From: Ascidia mentula
Taxonomy: Eukaryota; Chordata; Ascidiacea; Phlebobranchia; Ascidiidae
Assembly: GCA_947561715.1 (NCBI GenBank)
Contig: OX387203.1
Location: forward strand, 3,658,001 to 3,722,000
Length of the DNA: 64,000 bases
Direction: 5' to 3'
Shown here: positions 48,591 through 62,400 of the stretch, one piece after another
How the letters are laid out: every line of letters begins with the position of its first letter
Numbering within the stretch: position 1 is the first letter of the stretch
Notes under the pieces: model-generated
Told to the model about the DNA's origin: nothing
Database searches by the model: none
The model's input: only the letters and a program-made list of their open reading frames with translations
Program-made: the position numbers and the translations under genes

Positions 48591-50572
48591 TGTCACAATT
48601 GGTTATTATTTTGCAGCAAATCGTGTGATTCGCGTCTGAAAAGTTTGACAAAGGATTTTGCTCTATGAACACATACTACCTTCCTTTTTATGTATTAACT
48701 TTGCTACTTTGAATCTTTACAAGACAAAAATCTAAATGTATGTCCATCCTTCAATTGTAACGTTAAAAATGTATCAAACGCTTCTTACAAATTACTGAAA
48801 TATAAATAAACAACTCACTTGCCAACCGCCACTTACTTTCACACTGGTTCGTGAATAAATTAATAGTTTCAGAACACAGAACGTCCACTTGTTTATTGTA
48901 GGGTGTAGCTGAGTAACTAAAGCACAATATTTAGTGCCTTTTTTTGAACAACATTTGAACTTTGCCGTTGTGAACAAACACAGATTTTTGACCATTTTAA
49001 ACACACTAGTGACTTTTCAAAGGCCAAACGAGAAGACGTGTAGGGCACCAGTGTCTATAAATTCAATTGTTTAATTTCAAACGAAGGGATTTTCCGACAA
49101 AGCTTGGTATTGTTGCGTTTTCTTCCAAATCTCCGTATGCGATACCAATCAGGTATAAACAATCTTTTACTAGGATGGCTCAAACGTACGGAAGCAGTCC
49201 AAACGAAACCACAAGAAATAGAATGAGTGGAATCACCACAGAATGGGTGGATTCACCTTAACGTTTCCTAACCACAAGCAAATACAATTCATTATATTAA
49301 TATGCACTGTGTTCGCTACACTAACCCACTAAATCTCATATGATCTCGAAACAAGCTTCTAACAGCATATTCCTTCCTCTCAAGATCCTGTGCAAATTAC
49401 TGCTTATAGTTTTCCAACCCCTCAACATTACTAGTTCTATAGATTTTGATTCTTGGATCCTTAAACTGTAAACTCCCCTTCTCCTTTTAATAACACAAAA
49501 CTTCACCAAACCTTGTTTTTATTTAAAGAATTCAAGACTTGAAACCAAATGTTCTGAGCAAGAGGGTAAACAAAACAACGCTTGGAATCCCAAGCGCAAC
49601 TACCACACAAATCTGAAACAAGAAACGAAAGGTACTAGAAAATTGAATAACAAACAACAACAAACAAACAACTCAACCTCCAAACTTGATTATAGCGCTC
49701 AGCCTATTTTTACTGGCATGTTTTTTTTACAAAGTGCTTATTTACAAAAGACATGTTCAGTTCTTGTCTGGTTTGTCGTCACGGTTTGTGTAGGGGGCAG
49801 TATGAAAGGTCAAAAATAAGAACAAACTTCAAAGTTCAAAAAACAAATGTGAAGGTTTTGACACCGTGGCATAGTGTATAGTTTCCACTGGGTGTTTTGT
49901 CTTGGAAGGCACATCAACAATCGATCTGACGATTTGATTTTATCTTTCGTTGTTACAACAAGCAGGAGTTTACAGGGAGTGCAGCCGCCGTTCAAAAATG
50001 TGCGAAGTAAATAATGAAAAAATTTAAACAACCAAAAAGAGGAAAACTGAAAAAAATTTAGATAAGAATGCAAGGAAAAAAATATATTGCGGCACACACC
50101 TGAAATAAGAAAACTACAACCAAGTGTTTACAGTGTGTGCTTATACAATCAATAAATAATTACTTGGCCATTGAAGTAGCAAGAATAAAAACAAGAAACA
50201 GGCATTATTGTTGTTCTGGTGCCTAAGTTTGGGTTTTTGTGATGGCTGCAATTAACAAGCAGACATATAGAACGGTCATAAAAATGAACTTCACAAATTT
50301 TGAAAAATAAATCATTAAAAACCAAAGGAAAAAACCCTAGCAGCAAACGGTTGGTTGTATTAAGTGAGTATTGAAATCGTCAAGTTGGCAGTATCCCAGA
50401 TTGCGTTTGTCTTTATATAACATGATTATTTACACAAGAACAAGTTGTAACATCAGTTGCTGTCATACCTAGCACCTTCAAAAGTTCGACAATGAACCAA
50501 ATAGTGTGTGTTTTAATTTTTTTATGCAAAACTAAATGTTAGTGATAGCTGGGACTAGGGGTAAAGTATTAA
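48591..50572. other. Intergenic between CEP104 and the TIA1/TIAR gene
   Basis: Two minus-strand genes in series, so this stretch holds the CEP104 promoter and the 3' UTR of the TIA1-like gene. No further ORF has family resemblance. AT-rich with short homopolymers. Confidence 0.5.
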
Positions 50573-51226
50573 TTACAAACCAAAACCATTTGTATTCTGG
50601 GATTGGGTATGATTGGGGTTTCCCGGATCTCCCGATCCAGACACGAGTGAGCCAGGATTACCTCCATTGCTTTGGTTCATGTTTCCAATACCTTGACTGT
50701 TCCTAAAACACAAAGGGTGGGGGTTATGCAAAAATGTTGTAAACCAACCAAACGTTTATATGTGTACATTCGAACATTTGTCAATGCTTTGGAATTTGTA
50801 ACTTCCATGTTAATGAAACAAAATTTGCATTGTGAGGGGCGAGGAAAAAATATTATAAGATTTTTTTGAGCAAGTGTATGATGCCAATAAATAACAGATG
50901 TGAACAGAAAGACCCTTCTGCTACATGAGGCAAGTCTAACAGCAAATATATTTTGTTTTCTGAAACTTATTCCCAAGCATCTATCTCTACATTTACGAAA
51001 GACCAGAGGTTACAAATTCCACATTTATAAACAAACATTCATAAATCGAAAACTTTTACGTGCCTGACCCAAACTTATACAATTTTGCTGGATTCACTAC
51101 AAACCGTACCATGAATTCGACCACATTTGTTCACCCTGTGTATTGCCTTGACTGGTGGCACTGCCCCAACCACCATCACCCCCAGGTTGACCCATGGTTG
51201 GCCATCCCCATGGGTTAGGCTGTTGT

Positions 51227-51258
<32 letters not shown>

Positions 51259-54200
51259 TTGTTGTTGCTGCTGCTGCTGGGGCATGGATTGGCTGGAAGG
51301 GGTATTCCCCCATGTGTTGCTTTGGCTTGGGGCACCCCATGGGTTAGTCGAAGCCATTTGGTTGGGGGCCCAAGTATTCCAGGAGTTTTGTTGTTGTCCT
51401 TGGTTTCTGGAACAAGCAAAGTTTTCGTGATCAACTGATGTCTCCAGCAGAGTAACATTGTGGTCACTGTTGCTTGGGACAACTGGGAATACATATGAAC
51501 TCATGCGATATTTGTGTGGTACTGGTAAGTGTTGCAGTGAACAAACTATGATCAGTTTATTGAAATTTGAAGGATTTCGTTAGAATGGTGCCTCCAAACA
51601 CCAGTAAGCCACAAAAAACACGTTGGCATTTGAAAAAAATGATTTTAACCATAAAAAAACAAGTAAAAATGACTTTTAGTCAATAACAAGAACAATAATA
51701 TAGCGATCAAAAATTATAATTTTTTTGTGTGTAAAAGATTTTTTGACAATTTAGAAATTAGAAATAAAATCAGAATCAAAAAAATCACCTATATATGTAT
51801 ATTTACAAAACCCTACAATTCTAATGCTGTCAGTCATACCATACAATACAAATACCTTGCTCAATATTTTCTTACGAATTACACTTGGCATCTAAATAAT
51901 GGTTACAAAAACTTTTCCACCTTGAAACATTTATTAATAGCATTTGTATACAAGAGATTTCCATACCTCCATTGAGTCCACTGGTTGTACTGCTGGTTTT
52001 GTCCCATTTGTCCCCACATTTCATTCCCAGCTGGCGACCATTGTTGGTTCATATTCATGTTCATGTTGTCCATTGATGGTTGTGACATCTGGAAAATAAG
52101 TAGAAAACATTGCAGTGCAAGGTAATGTGCGAATTGTTTTTATCAGTCCAATATTGAAGGTGCTAAGTCAATGCAAATTTCACAAGCAATAGAAATAACA
52201 TACCATTGTCATGATTAGTGTCAGCTTATTACTTAATTTTGTGCACAATACATTTGGTTTGTACAAAGACAAGGAATCACATTACATGATATATTGATCA
52301 AAATCCATCAAAAATTGATTGAATCTTACTTCCATTTTAAATAACAAATCAATAATATATATATATACACCCTTTTCAACCACATTTCCATTTTATTGAT
52401 TGCAAAAACCTTACCCCATTAGTGTAACCGGAGCCGGTGTTAGATCCTGGACCCAGGGAAGCCCCCTCTTTACCCCAAGAACATTTGATCGTGTAACCCT
52501 CAAGATTTGAACCATGTTTTGCAACAATCGCTTGAGCAGCATCATTGTGACTGTCAAACCTGTCGGATATGGAATGCAAATATCTGTATTTTGTTGTAAC
52601 TTATGTCCTTAGTTTAACTATACAACATGTATATTCCAACACAACGCAAGCCCCGAGAATAAGTTGAATTAACACAATCTTTCTGTTTTCTGTCTGGTTG
52701 TATGTTGTGGTTTATGGGCCCGATACAATATCTTTTTACAAAAAGATTAACTGTTTGTGTACATCTGCACATCACAAGATCATTTATGTAGAGTTTTGGA
52801 CATTTCAAAACAGGTTTGTTTACACTTAAATAAATTATATGTACCTGATGAAAGCATAGCCTTTATCTGGGAACACTCTGATTTCCTTTATATTTCCATA
52901 TCCAGCAAAGGTGTCTTTCATGAGTTGCTCCGTTAGACCGGACATGCAACCACCAAGATAAACTGTGCAATTGGTTAAACTTGATTGTGCAACCACAGCA
53001 TGGAAGTCCAACTTTTGAACTGTGAAAAATGAACAGGTTTTGTGGCTTGCTTGACAAAAACGCCATGTTTCATATAAGTTTGGCTCCAGTCATATTACAT
53101 ACATGTTTCTTTTGTTTATATATACTGAATACAGCAATGGGACAAAACATGCTCACTTAAGATGGTGTAATTTGATTTACAACCATTTTGAATTCTGTTG
53201 CACTAGAGCTACATTGGTTTGCACTAACCACATTGTCTTTGCCAGTAAAACAATACAATTGATAAAGCATGTATGTATCTATACCGTTCAAAATTATAAA
53301 CATGTTCAGTTAAATCCAGACATAACAATCAGCGCTTCATATTTGTTTGCAAGGAACACACAATGAGCACACCTAACCCTCTACACTTACATAACATTTT
53401 CATTTTTCAGCTGATGTGGACATCAAAACAACAAATCATTACTATCATCGTTGGTTACCACAACATTTTAGCTCTATGTTATGAATACACAAAACATGCA
53501 CAATTGGAATTCACTCAAGAAAATCGAATCATGTTTATGTTGTGTCATGTTAACAAACAAAGGCTTTCAAAACTTTATTTTCTAAGCTCTGTTGTAAAAT
53601 TGAGAAACTTTATTATTTATGAACTCTTTAGCAACTATCAACAAGTTAATGAGTCAAAATGTAAGCAACTATGGTCACAATAACACCAGCTGACATAAAT
53701 TTTAACTATGTTAGACAAATGTAAAAACTTACAACTTGCTCCTGATGGTCCACCCTTTCTTGCAGCCCAGTTGCACCGAACCTGTCGGCCATGGAGAGCT
53801 TCAGGGATGACCTTTTTCTTTTCCACTATATCCTGTGCATCCTAAACACAAATAAATGTAAATGAGCATGAGGACAATAATATGATTTCTGTGAGTCACA
53901 TACAGATGGCCACTGTTTCGACCTATAAGGTCTCATCAGTGTAGCTAGGTGTGACTATGGACAATCTTACTTTTAAGGAATATACAATGACCGTCAGCAT
54001 AGGCGCCTAGTTTTCATTTTTCCAGGGAGGGCGGCTATATTATGACGTCATAATTTGTTACTATGACGTCATCAAGTATAGAAAAACTGTGTTTGAATTT
54101 CAATGCATGAGGCGTATTGACCAAAAGGGCGACGTTAACGATGAACGCACAAGGTCGGTCTACGTCTCAACCAATAATTACCAGCTGGCATATTATACTG

Positions 54201-57200
54201 CGATACTGACGTTGCAACAACCGATGTCAGTTACGTAAGCGAAACTAGGTGTTTTGTGTGCGTCGTTAAGAAACACATTGTTTTTAGGTCTGTTTTTCTT
54301 TGAACGTTACGAATGCGACGAGTTACATGGTGCGGACAGACGCGCGTAATAGCCATTCGTTTTTTTTTTGGAAAACCTGGGGGGGCGCCGCCCCCCCTGG
54401 CCCCCCGGACTAGGCGCCTATGACCGTCAGTGCACCAAACTAGTGGTAACCATCCGGAAAAACAAGGTGGAAACACTATGACCATGCAAAAGCTAAACCA
54501 ATAGTAAGGTCATCTATAGGCAGCTCAAAAAAGGTTTTTAAACATATTGTTTGATTTGATGGATCAAGAAATACAAGCTCTTGTAACAAATATCAGTAAT
54601 TAAAAACAAAAAACACCAGTAGTGACCATTACACTAAACCTTTGTTCAGTGACATTGATTTTATGTAGATATATTTACCTGGTATTGAACAAAAGAAACA
54701 AACCCATATCCTTTTGACTTGTTTGTAGTCAAGTCTCTCATAACACGTGCATCCCTGCAAAATAAATTCACATCCAGTTTATATGTTCCAATTAGGAAGA
54801 AACTTAACTAACATTAAACAAAAGCCAAACACATTGGGTATAAATATATATTATATACATCAACGTTACTACGAGACTATATATATGTGTTCCAAGGCAA
54901 TGACAAAACTGTAAAAAAACAAATTAACTTACGAAACTTCCGCAACGCGGCTAAAATACATTTTCAAATCATCGGAAGTAGTTTCTGGGGCCAGGTCGCC
55001 CACAAAAATGTGATGGTGATCTGCAAGAATACCTTTTGTCATATCCTCTGAAATTTATCAAATTGGGTTTTGTTTATCAGGCGTAAATATGTTTTTTCCT
55101 TAACCTTGACAATAAAGTCCAACTATTTCACGACATAAAAGTAAACAATTTCCGAAGAATACACTTAAAGCTGGTGATTCCTATTTTTTACTTTTAGGTG
55201 CGTCACTTTTCTTTACATTCTGGTTAAATTACACCATGCTGTAAGTTCATTGTGTAATGCCATATTATGATATTAAACCCCCAACTAAAAAGAGACCGAA
55301 AGGTTTTGCAGCATTGGTGGCTGAATGGTTGCCGGTTTGCCACAAAATCATTACAAATTCCACAGGGGTGCTGTATTCCAAAAATGTTAGGAACCACTGC
55401 TAAGGCCATATGCAAACAAGAAACAACAAGCTAAAGCTTGTTCAGTAAAACCATATAGACACACTCTTCTAAAAGACATGAAAAAAATATAATAGCTTAC
55501 TGCTTGTATCACGCTTTCCAGCTGGTCTCGTTGCCCAATTTACACGAATTTCCTGTGAGAAATTTAGCATTTACTTTTTACATACATTTCGTATCACCAA
55601 ATGCAGGATGGATTTTTTGGTAAAATCAGTAATTAACAACATGTGAAAGAACAAAAAGGCAGTTCAATAAAAATAAATGGCAAATCAATAAATAAACGTC
55701 AATGTTTAGGGCTTAACATTTTACCTAAAGTCATCAATTTCATAAAATGCAAGTAACAGGTTTAACATTTGGGTAACAGACAAACCTTTCCGAGTATTTT
55801 CCGTTGGTTCATGGCACCATGCGCTCGTAATGCATTGGCATGGTCCGTAAATTCAATAAAACAATATGGATCACCACCATTCTGGTGCTAAACAAAAATT
55901 TGGTTAATTTGCAGCAATAAGAGCATTCCACAAACTTTAATATAGGAAACGAAAACACTCAATTATTGTATGGACAAGACGTCAATGCATAAACCCAAAA
56001 ATAACCCAACGTTTTTCGTATACCACAATGTTTTACTCTTGTTGCTCATTATGTCATTCTTTCCAATACGGGTGTCTATAAATATTAACAATACCCACAT
56101 CTTGTATCATCTTGCAATTTTTAACAGGACCAATAACACCGAACAACTCCATGAGCAAGGATTCTGACACCTTAGGGTCAAGGTTTCCCACATACCTGCA
56201 CATAACAGAATGTAATTGAAATAACACACAGTTCACTTTAAAGAACAGAAGGCCCAAACAATTGTGGAACATATTTAGTTTGTAAACATATTAAATCATA
56301 TTATATGCGCAAAAGAGCCATAATAATCAATGAGAGCTGCAGACAGGGTGTATACACGCACTGATGAGACCTTACAGGTCGAAAAACCAACAGTTGTTTT
56401 GGCCATAGTGCGCTCCACATGGTTCGTCTGTGTTGATTGGTACCTAGTTTGGTACCCAACATATCGACGATTGACCGAAAGGTTCCACAAAGTGGAAATC
56501 TGTGTGCCTGCTAGTCTACCAGCTAGCACAGTACCACATCAACAGCTGCACTGATGAGACCTTACAGGTCGAAACAGTGCGTGTATACACCTTGTCTGCA
56601 GCTCTCATATATTAAATCTGTTTTTTATAGCCTATATTAACAGCATAGCCAATTTTATGTGCAAATGGCCCAGTCTGCAGAGTATGGCTGCTGCACGCGC
56701 AAGTTTGTGTTCAACTCTTTTTGTTTGCACGCCAAATTTTTCGCACTGCACGCGAAAATTTTTCAGCACGCGAATGTCTAAACAGAAAACAGTTAACAGA
56801 AAGACGTTTTATCGTTTTCGTTGCACGCGGGTTTAGGTGCCGTGCACGCGCGCACGCGAAAAGATTTAGTCTTGCACGCCCGAGATCTCGTCGGGAACTG
56901 CCATGTTCTGCACCTTCGCAGATGGCCAATAAAATTTTGCATAATACGCATATGATTCTTTCCAATCAGCTTTTTGTGTGTGAAGTATAGAGCCTACTTC
57001 AAATTGTTTTGCACCAGCACAACTAAAGGGACAGCAATGTAACCTACAATGTTCTTGGATGAGCCTCATCATCAGGTTCATGAAAGTTCAGGTTCATCGC
57101 AATATTTGACAAAAAATAGAAAGATAAAAATAGAAAAAACTTCTGAAATGAGAATTTGCAGAAGTTGGTTATTCATTAGTTAAACTTTGATGAAACACGG

Positions 57201-57580
57201 CAACCCAACAAGTAATCAAAAGAAAACTTTCTCAACTATTTCTCACAATAGGTAAACAACGCGAAACTGAACAAAACACTTTTTTTCTAATTGCATTCGA
57301 ATTTAAAACATTTTTCATAAAGTTTCTGACAAAAAAGGCGGCAACTCAAGTTATATAAATACACGATGCTAATCAAACAAACTTTACACTGTAGCAAAAC
57401 ATACAGTACAACGGTGAAAATCACAAAAACCTATCAGCGATAGTTGTTCTTGTAACCTATTATTTACTTCTAGTTTATTTCTTCGAAAGCGCCTTGCGGT
57501 TCGCACGCTTCTCGCGAAGTTTCGGCAACAACGTGCCATCCTCACCTGCGCCCCCTCGTGTCTAGCTTGTAAAATTGCAT
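50573..57580 (-). CDS. TIA1: TIA1/TIAR-type RNA-binding protein, three RRMs
   Basis: Exons: 57580..57546 (tentative first exon, phase-compatible, encoding [11 protein letters not shown]), 56195..56099, 55887..55786, 55552..55501, 55020..54933, 54754..54679, 53841..53733, 53019..52845, 52559..52415, 52088..51967, 51406..51110 and 50702..50573; 475 residues. RRM1 has RYVGNLDP and [11 protein letters not shown]2 has IFVGDL and [10 protein letters not shown], and RRM3 has [16 protein letters not shown] and the KCSWGKE end typical of TIA proteins. The C-terminal region is rich in Gln, Asn, Gly and Trp with a polyglutamine tract. Reading past the 51110 donor gives an alternative end at 51097 (436 residues, ending SNSWYGL). 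TIA1/TIAR bind U-rich RNA, promote use of weak 5' splice sites and nucleate stress granules. It is probably the single co-orthologue of TIA1 and TIAL1. The distant first exon is the weakest part of the model. Confidence 0.87.
51220..51279 (-). repeat. Polyglutamine-encoding CAA/CAG tract (12 Q, P, 7 Q)
   Basis: Read on the minus strand, twelve Gln codons, one Pro and seven Gln codons follow SQSMP in the prion-like tail of the TIA1-like protein. The codons are mixed CAA and CAG. Confidence 0.9.
53998..54422. mobile_element. 425-bp terminal-inverted-repeat element with 8-bp target duplication (TIA1-like intron)
   Basis: Termini CATAGGCGCCTAG and CTAGGCGCCTATG are a perfect 13-bp inverted repeat. 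The element is flanked by ACCGTCAG at 53990-53997 and again at 54423-54430. An 8-bp duplication suggests an hAT-type transposase. The right sub-terminal region is very GC-rich, with runs of G and C, unlike its surroundings. No transposase ORF, so it is non-autonomous. Confidence 0.85.
56332..56606. mobile_element. MITE-like element with 30-bp terminal inverted repeats (TIA1-like first intron)
   Basis: Left end GAGAGCTGCAGACAGGGTGT is inverted at the right end with one mismatch over about 30 bases. Each side carries CTGATGAGACCTTACAGGTC followed by GAAA. A related fragment with CTCATCAG near 53930 shows that the family is dispersed. No ORF with family resemblance. Confidence 0.75.
56693..56882. 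repeat. Cluster of GCACGC motifs
   Basis: At least eight GCACGC hexamers (mostly GCACGCG) occur within about 190 bases, with unequal spacing, in the tentative first intron of the TIA1-like gene. The stretch is richer in G and C than its flanks. It may be a degenerate short tandem repeat or a regulatory CpG-rich patch. Confidence 0.5.
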
Positions 57581-59441
57581 TGTGGGAAAATAAACGTGAT
57601 AGAATTTCAAATTCGGGGAACAGTAATGTTACATGAGTTTGGCACAACTTCGGGCGAAAAAAATTAAAATTTATTTCCAACATTTAATTCAAGCTGAATA
57701 AAATACTTCTCGGGTTGGATTTCCTTTGTATTGGGTTTGTTTGTGCTGTTTACATCCTAAATATCACAATGTTTCCACCGCTTATCAACAACATTGCAGG
57801 TGGCGTTGCCAATTTTGGAAGGGACATACATCTTGTAGAGAGATAGTTTCAGTTTGATAACATACTTATATTCACCAAACCCACAAAAAGTGTGCACAAT
57901 TAGTTACGTGAAAAACCTCTTAGCAACACGCCGTTTATTAATGTTTAGGTTCCAGTGAATTTGGTGCACAGCGCATCTTGATACTTGCGCACCAGCTATG
58001 TGCAATAGATTGGCAATTTGTGCTTATGTAACCTTACAATGCTGCGGTTCAGCAGGCATGGAAAAGGGGAACCAAAGTTTCGCGTAAGGAAACTGTGTGA
58101 AGTTTGTGCGTTCTTCCGCTTCGGTCTTGGTTTTGTGCGCTACGATTTCCTTCGTCGGTTTGCCCTAGTACTATGGCGGGTGTGTTGTTATGTAATAAAG
58201 TATGATGCAAGTATTGACGTATAAAGAAATGTATAAGCTTTGATTTATATTGTCTTTTATTCGGTGGACGTAGAAATACGCTTTCGTGAGGGCAGCCTAT
58301 TTAACCTACGTCAAAATGCGTTGCTGAGCAGGTATATGCAAAACCCAGATTAATAGTAAAGTTTATGGTTACGCTATATCTAAACAAAGGTACCAAATTT
58401 GCACTCTCGATGTTGTTTGCTGGAAATGTAATCTCGCCTAGCCCATCCAGAAGTTAAAACAGGCATATATCTGGTATAACTGGATCATCAGAGAATACCC
58501 ATTTGGAGAGTATTGGAGTTTTGTTGCTATCTTTTGCGACGAAAGTGTAGTTCAAATTCCGGTCAGAACGCTAAAGGTTGCCTCAGACCAAGTCCTTCAC
58601 ACGCGCTGCATCGTCATCGTTTTGAATTTTGATGCATCTAAACTTGTTAACATTTAAAGCAAATTCGTACAACGCAAATGTTGTCCGTCGTTTGTACGTA
58701 ACATTACGTAACCTACATGCCTGAAAACTTGACCTACGACTTTCATGTTAACACAAGAGTTTAAATTAACGAAAATAAACGTTGTATGTGTCGGGTAATC
58801 TCGTCATATGTAAGATGTTTTTTCACTTCATTGTAAAGGTATTTTGGGTAAAGGTAAACCAACCATACACTTGTTGCCAAGAGCATAGGCCTATACGCCT
58901 CCTGTTCAAATACTATTCATAAATCCTCAATGTGCCGTTTTGTGTTGCGGTACCGAATCAGTCCGACAACGCAACTGAATGTATTTAACTTAAACTCTTG
59001 GTAGCATAGCCTACAAGCCTATCTGGGGATTGGATTACGCAAACGTTTGTATCGTGTATGACGACGTAGCGTATAATAGCGTTTCTGGTGTTAGTCTGAA
59101 ACGTTGGAAGCGCGGGTTTGCTTTAAAAAGACCAACTGTTTATCCTAATCAATGATCCAAATTCACAAATTTCGATAAGTGCGGACAACTTCTTGCAATG
59201 TTCAGGACCGGATTTGATTAAATCGGTCAAATTAGCCAAGGACAATCTACTCAAAACGAAAAAAAAAAAAAAGAGTGCCTTTGACCAACCACCTCTACAT
59301 GGTCCTAGTTGTATTACTGTTGTAAGGCCTTTCACAGATATCACGTTTTAAGGAAACAATCGCACTCACCTCTAAAACAGCTTTTTTAAGATCTATTCAG
59401 GCCTATAAGATATTTTTATCTTTTAGTTTCTTAGTTACAAG
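57581..59441. other. Intergenic between divergent TIA1-like and NTase-TPR genes
   Basis: No coding exon recognised in about 1.9 kb. Both flanking promoters should be here. A pyrimidine-rich TTTTTATCTTTTAG acceptor at 59412-59425 lies just upstream of the start codon at 59442. It could be a 5' UTR intron or a spliced-leader acceptor. Confidence 0.45.
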
Positions 59442-62400
59442 ATGAGTAGTTACCAATACTTTGATTTTGTTGATCATGTTTATGGTCGTACCATTAATGA
59501 AGAAAATTATGGGAACCTGTACATGACAAAGGCCAGTAGATTTGTTTTATGTGAAAAGTTGAAGTCAATTTGCTACAAAAATGGAAAGGAAAAGAACAAG
59601 CTACAAGGTGCTTTGATTCTGCATAGAATTGGCCAGGCACAAAAGCTGATAGGTGATTGTTACAACAATGTGAAAAATATACAGCGATTAAAAAATCTTG
59701 ACAAAGTTGCATACATCAGAAGTGCTGTGTTGCTGAATGCAGCTATTGCGAGAAAACCAGACAATGTTGCAGAAATTGAACGTGATCTACAAAAATTGTG
59801 CTTTCATGTGCTCCAGCTTGCAGGTGCAAAAAACAAGACAGCTGACCTTGTAAAAGAAGCAAAAACTATTTTTCAGGAAAAGGTCACAAAAATGAGAGAC
59901 ATGGTTTCAAGTACTTTGAATGAAATCCCTCTTTTGGACAGAGGTGAAGATGTTCAATCAAAACTAACACATGCAAAGAAAATTGAAACTTTGCAATGGT
60001 CTGTAACAGAACAATACACAAGTATCATGAATGATGTGATGAAATATTGCGTAAAAACCATGGGGCCAGCTCACTGTAAATATGCATTAGCTGGCATGGG
60101 ATCATTGCCTCGCAAAGAAATCACTCCCCAATCAGATTTTGAGAACATCATACTTTTGGAAGATGGAGTCCAAAACCAAGAGGACTATGAAGAAATTCTT
60201 GAATATTTTAGATGGGTGGCAACATTGTTCCAGATCATTTTAGTAAACTTTGGGGAAACAATAGTTCGTTTCATGGTGATACCTGGTTTAAATAACCCTA
60301 GGAATTGGTATTATGATGATTACACACCGTGTGGAATTTGTCCAGATGGTTATGCATGGAAGGCATGTAAAAATTCCCTTGGCAGGCAAGAGTACACCAG
60401 AAATATGCCTTGGAAAACTGAATTTATAAAACCTGTCAGTGAAATGCTAAAATACCTGTGTCCATCAGAAGACATGAAGAATGGTTGTCACCTAGCTGAC
60501 ATGCTGAGGGCAACTTGTTTTGTTTCTGGACATGAAGAGGTACACACATCATTTCAGCATGCAGCTCTGAGAACCGGGCTTACAATCTCTGCATCAAGCA
60601 ATCAAGATATATTAAAGAATGCAATTTTGGAATTCAACTCATTTCATGGCATATTGTTTGAAGAATGGAAGCTGCAAATGGATATCAAAAGAATAGTTTA
60701 CAGAAGCATAACAGTGTTTCTTTCAATTCTTGGAAGGCATTACAGAATTGAAACACCATCATCTTTTGATATTGTCCGTAGTTTGCCTGACATTTTACCA
60801 AGTATTCAGCCACACTTACTGTGTGCAGTGGCAACGGCTTGTGAAGCCAGACTTCGAGCATATTGTAGCAGTCAACACCAAGACGACATGGTTCAATATA
60901 AAATAGCATCCAAAGGATTGGCTGGAATTGAGGTTAAACCAAAAGGCAAAGTCATTGCAAAAATGACAGAACTTGTGGGAAGAGCTTCACTTTTTTGGTA
61001 TTTTAAAAGTGCTTTTTATGTTCAACTAAAAGTTACAAGTGTTTTGGATTGTGATATTGGTGACCCACTATTTGACAAGCAACTTACTGAAAAGCAGCAG
61101 AATTTTGAATCCAAGTTGTTCGACATTTTTGTCAAAAGCTATGCTGGCCTTCATACAGAAGTAATTGAAGATTACGAAAATTCTGTGATAGAAAAAGGTA
61201 GAGAAAAAGTAATTTAAAAATTTGACAAGATTTATTTTATATTTGTTTAAAAAAAATACACAAAAATATTATATTGTTTATGTCCAATGTTATACATTAC
61301 AAAAACTAACCAACTAAACATTTGTTTTGGAATTATAAAGTAAAAAACATGAATTAATTGGAAAAACTTACATAAAATGTTTGACAACTTTCACAGTTAT
61401 ACTTGGTTAGAAGCATTGTATTGTATATTTTGTTTTTTAGAAACCTTTCCACCGAACCTAATTGCTGCAGCATACTTAATGGAAATGAGAGTAAAAGATG
61501 CTAAGCAACATATTGAAAGTGCACTAAAAAGGATCACAGAAAATGAAGCAAACATAAATACAATTTTAATACTGAATCTTTATCTTAGTATTTGTTACAT
61601 GAAAGAAGAAAATTACTTGGAAGGCTTAAACAGCTGTAAAAAATTATTGGCATTATTAGAGCAATATCCTGGAACGAGAAAACCTTCTGATTTGTATATA
61701 AAGGGCATGCTTTATACCGCAAACTTCATTACAGGGGTGTGTAACTTTAACATGAACAATTTTCCGGTGGCAGAAAAATACTTTGCAATTGCTCAGTCAT
61801 TGCCCCCTGACAAGTTATCGATACATGTATTCAGGGCTGAAGGTTATGCAGCAATTGCTCGTTGCAAGTTCCACCAAGGGGAGGTGGACGGTTCCATGAC
61901 TTTGTTGTGGAAGGAATTAAATCAAAGAAAAATGGCAGCAAATAATGAACTAGTTGATCCAGATCTGGCAACTTGTTATGCAAGCATTGGTTTAGGTCAT
62001 ATGTGTAAAGGCAACACTAAAGAAGGAATGCAGTTATATGCAGTGGCCCAGCATATTTTCGAAGCCAATGGTGATCCAATGTGGCAAAGAAAAGCTGCTT
62101 ATCTTGAGGTGTCTCAGTTGTGGTCTCTCATGACTGACCCTCAAAGCCACGAAGATTTAAAACAATTAGTCAAGTTGTTTGCATCAGTGGACTCAGCATT
62201 AGCTAGATATGATAGGAATTGTGATTTAACAAGCAGGCATCAACAGTCTTCTGAACTTAAAGAAGTCTTGGCCACAGTGTTTAAACTTCTTCCAGACAGG
62301 ATCAATTTGGTTTCAGACAGCCAAGGCACTGATAAAGTTTGTGAGCTTATCGGTGCAGCTAAGATCCAAATGGACAACAAGCAGTATGTTACTGCCATGG

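Noticed and set aside
51127..51438. Leucine- or cysteine-rich ORFs on the plus strand
   Set aside because: They are the antisense of the polyglutamine-coding exon of the TIA1-like gene.
57384..57683. 99-residue minus-strand ORF overlapping the tentative first TIA1-like exon
   Set aside because: It uses a different frame from the phase-compatible start and has no family resemblance.
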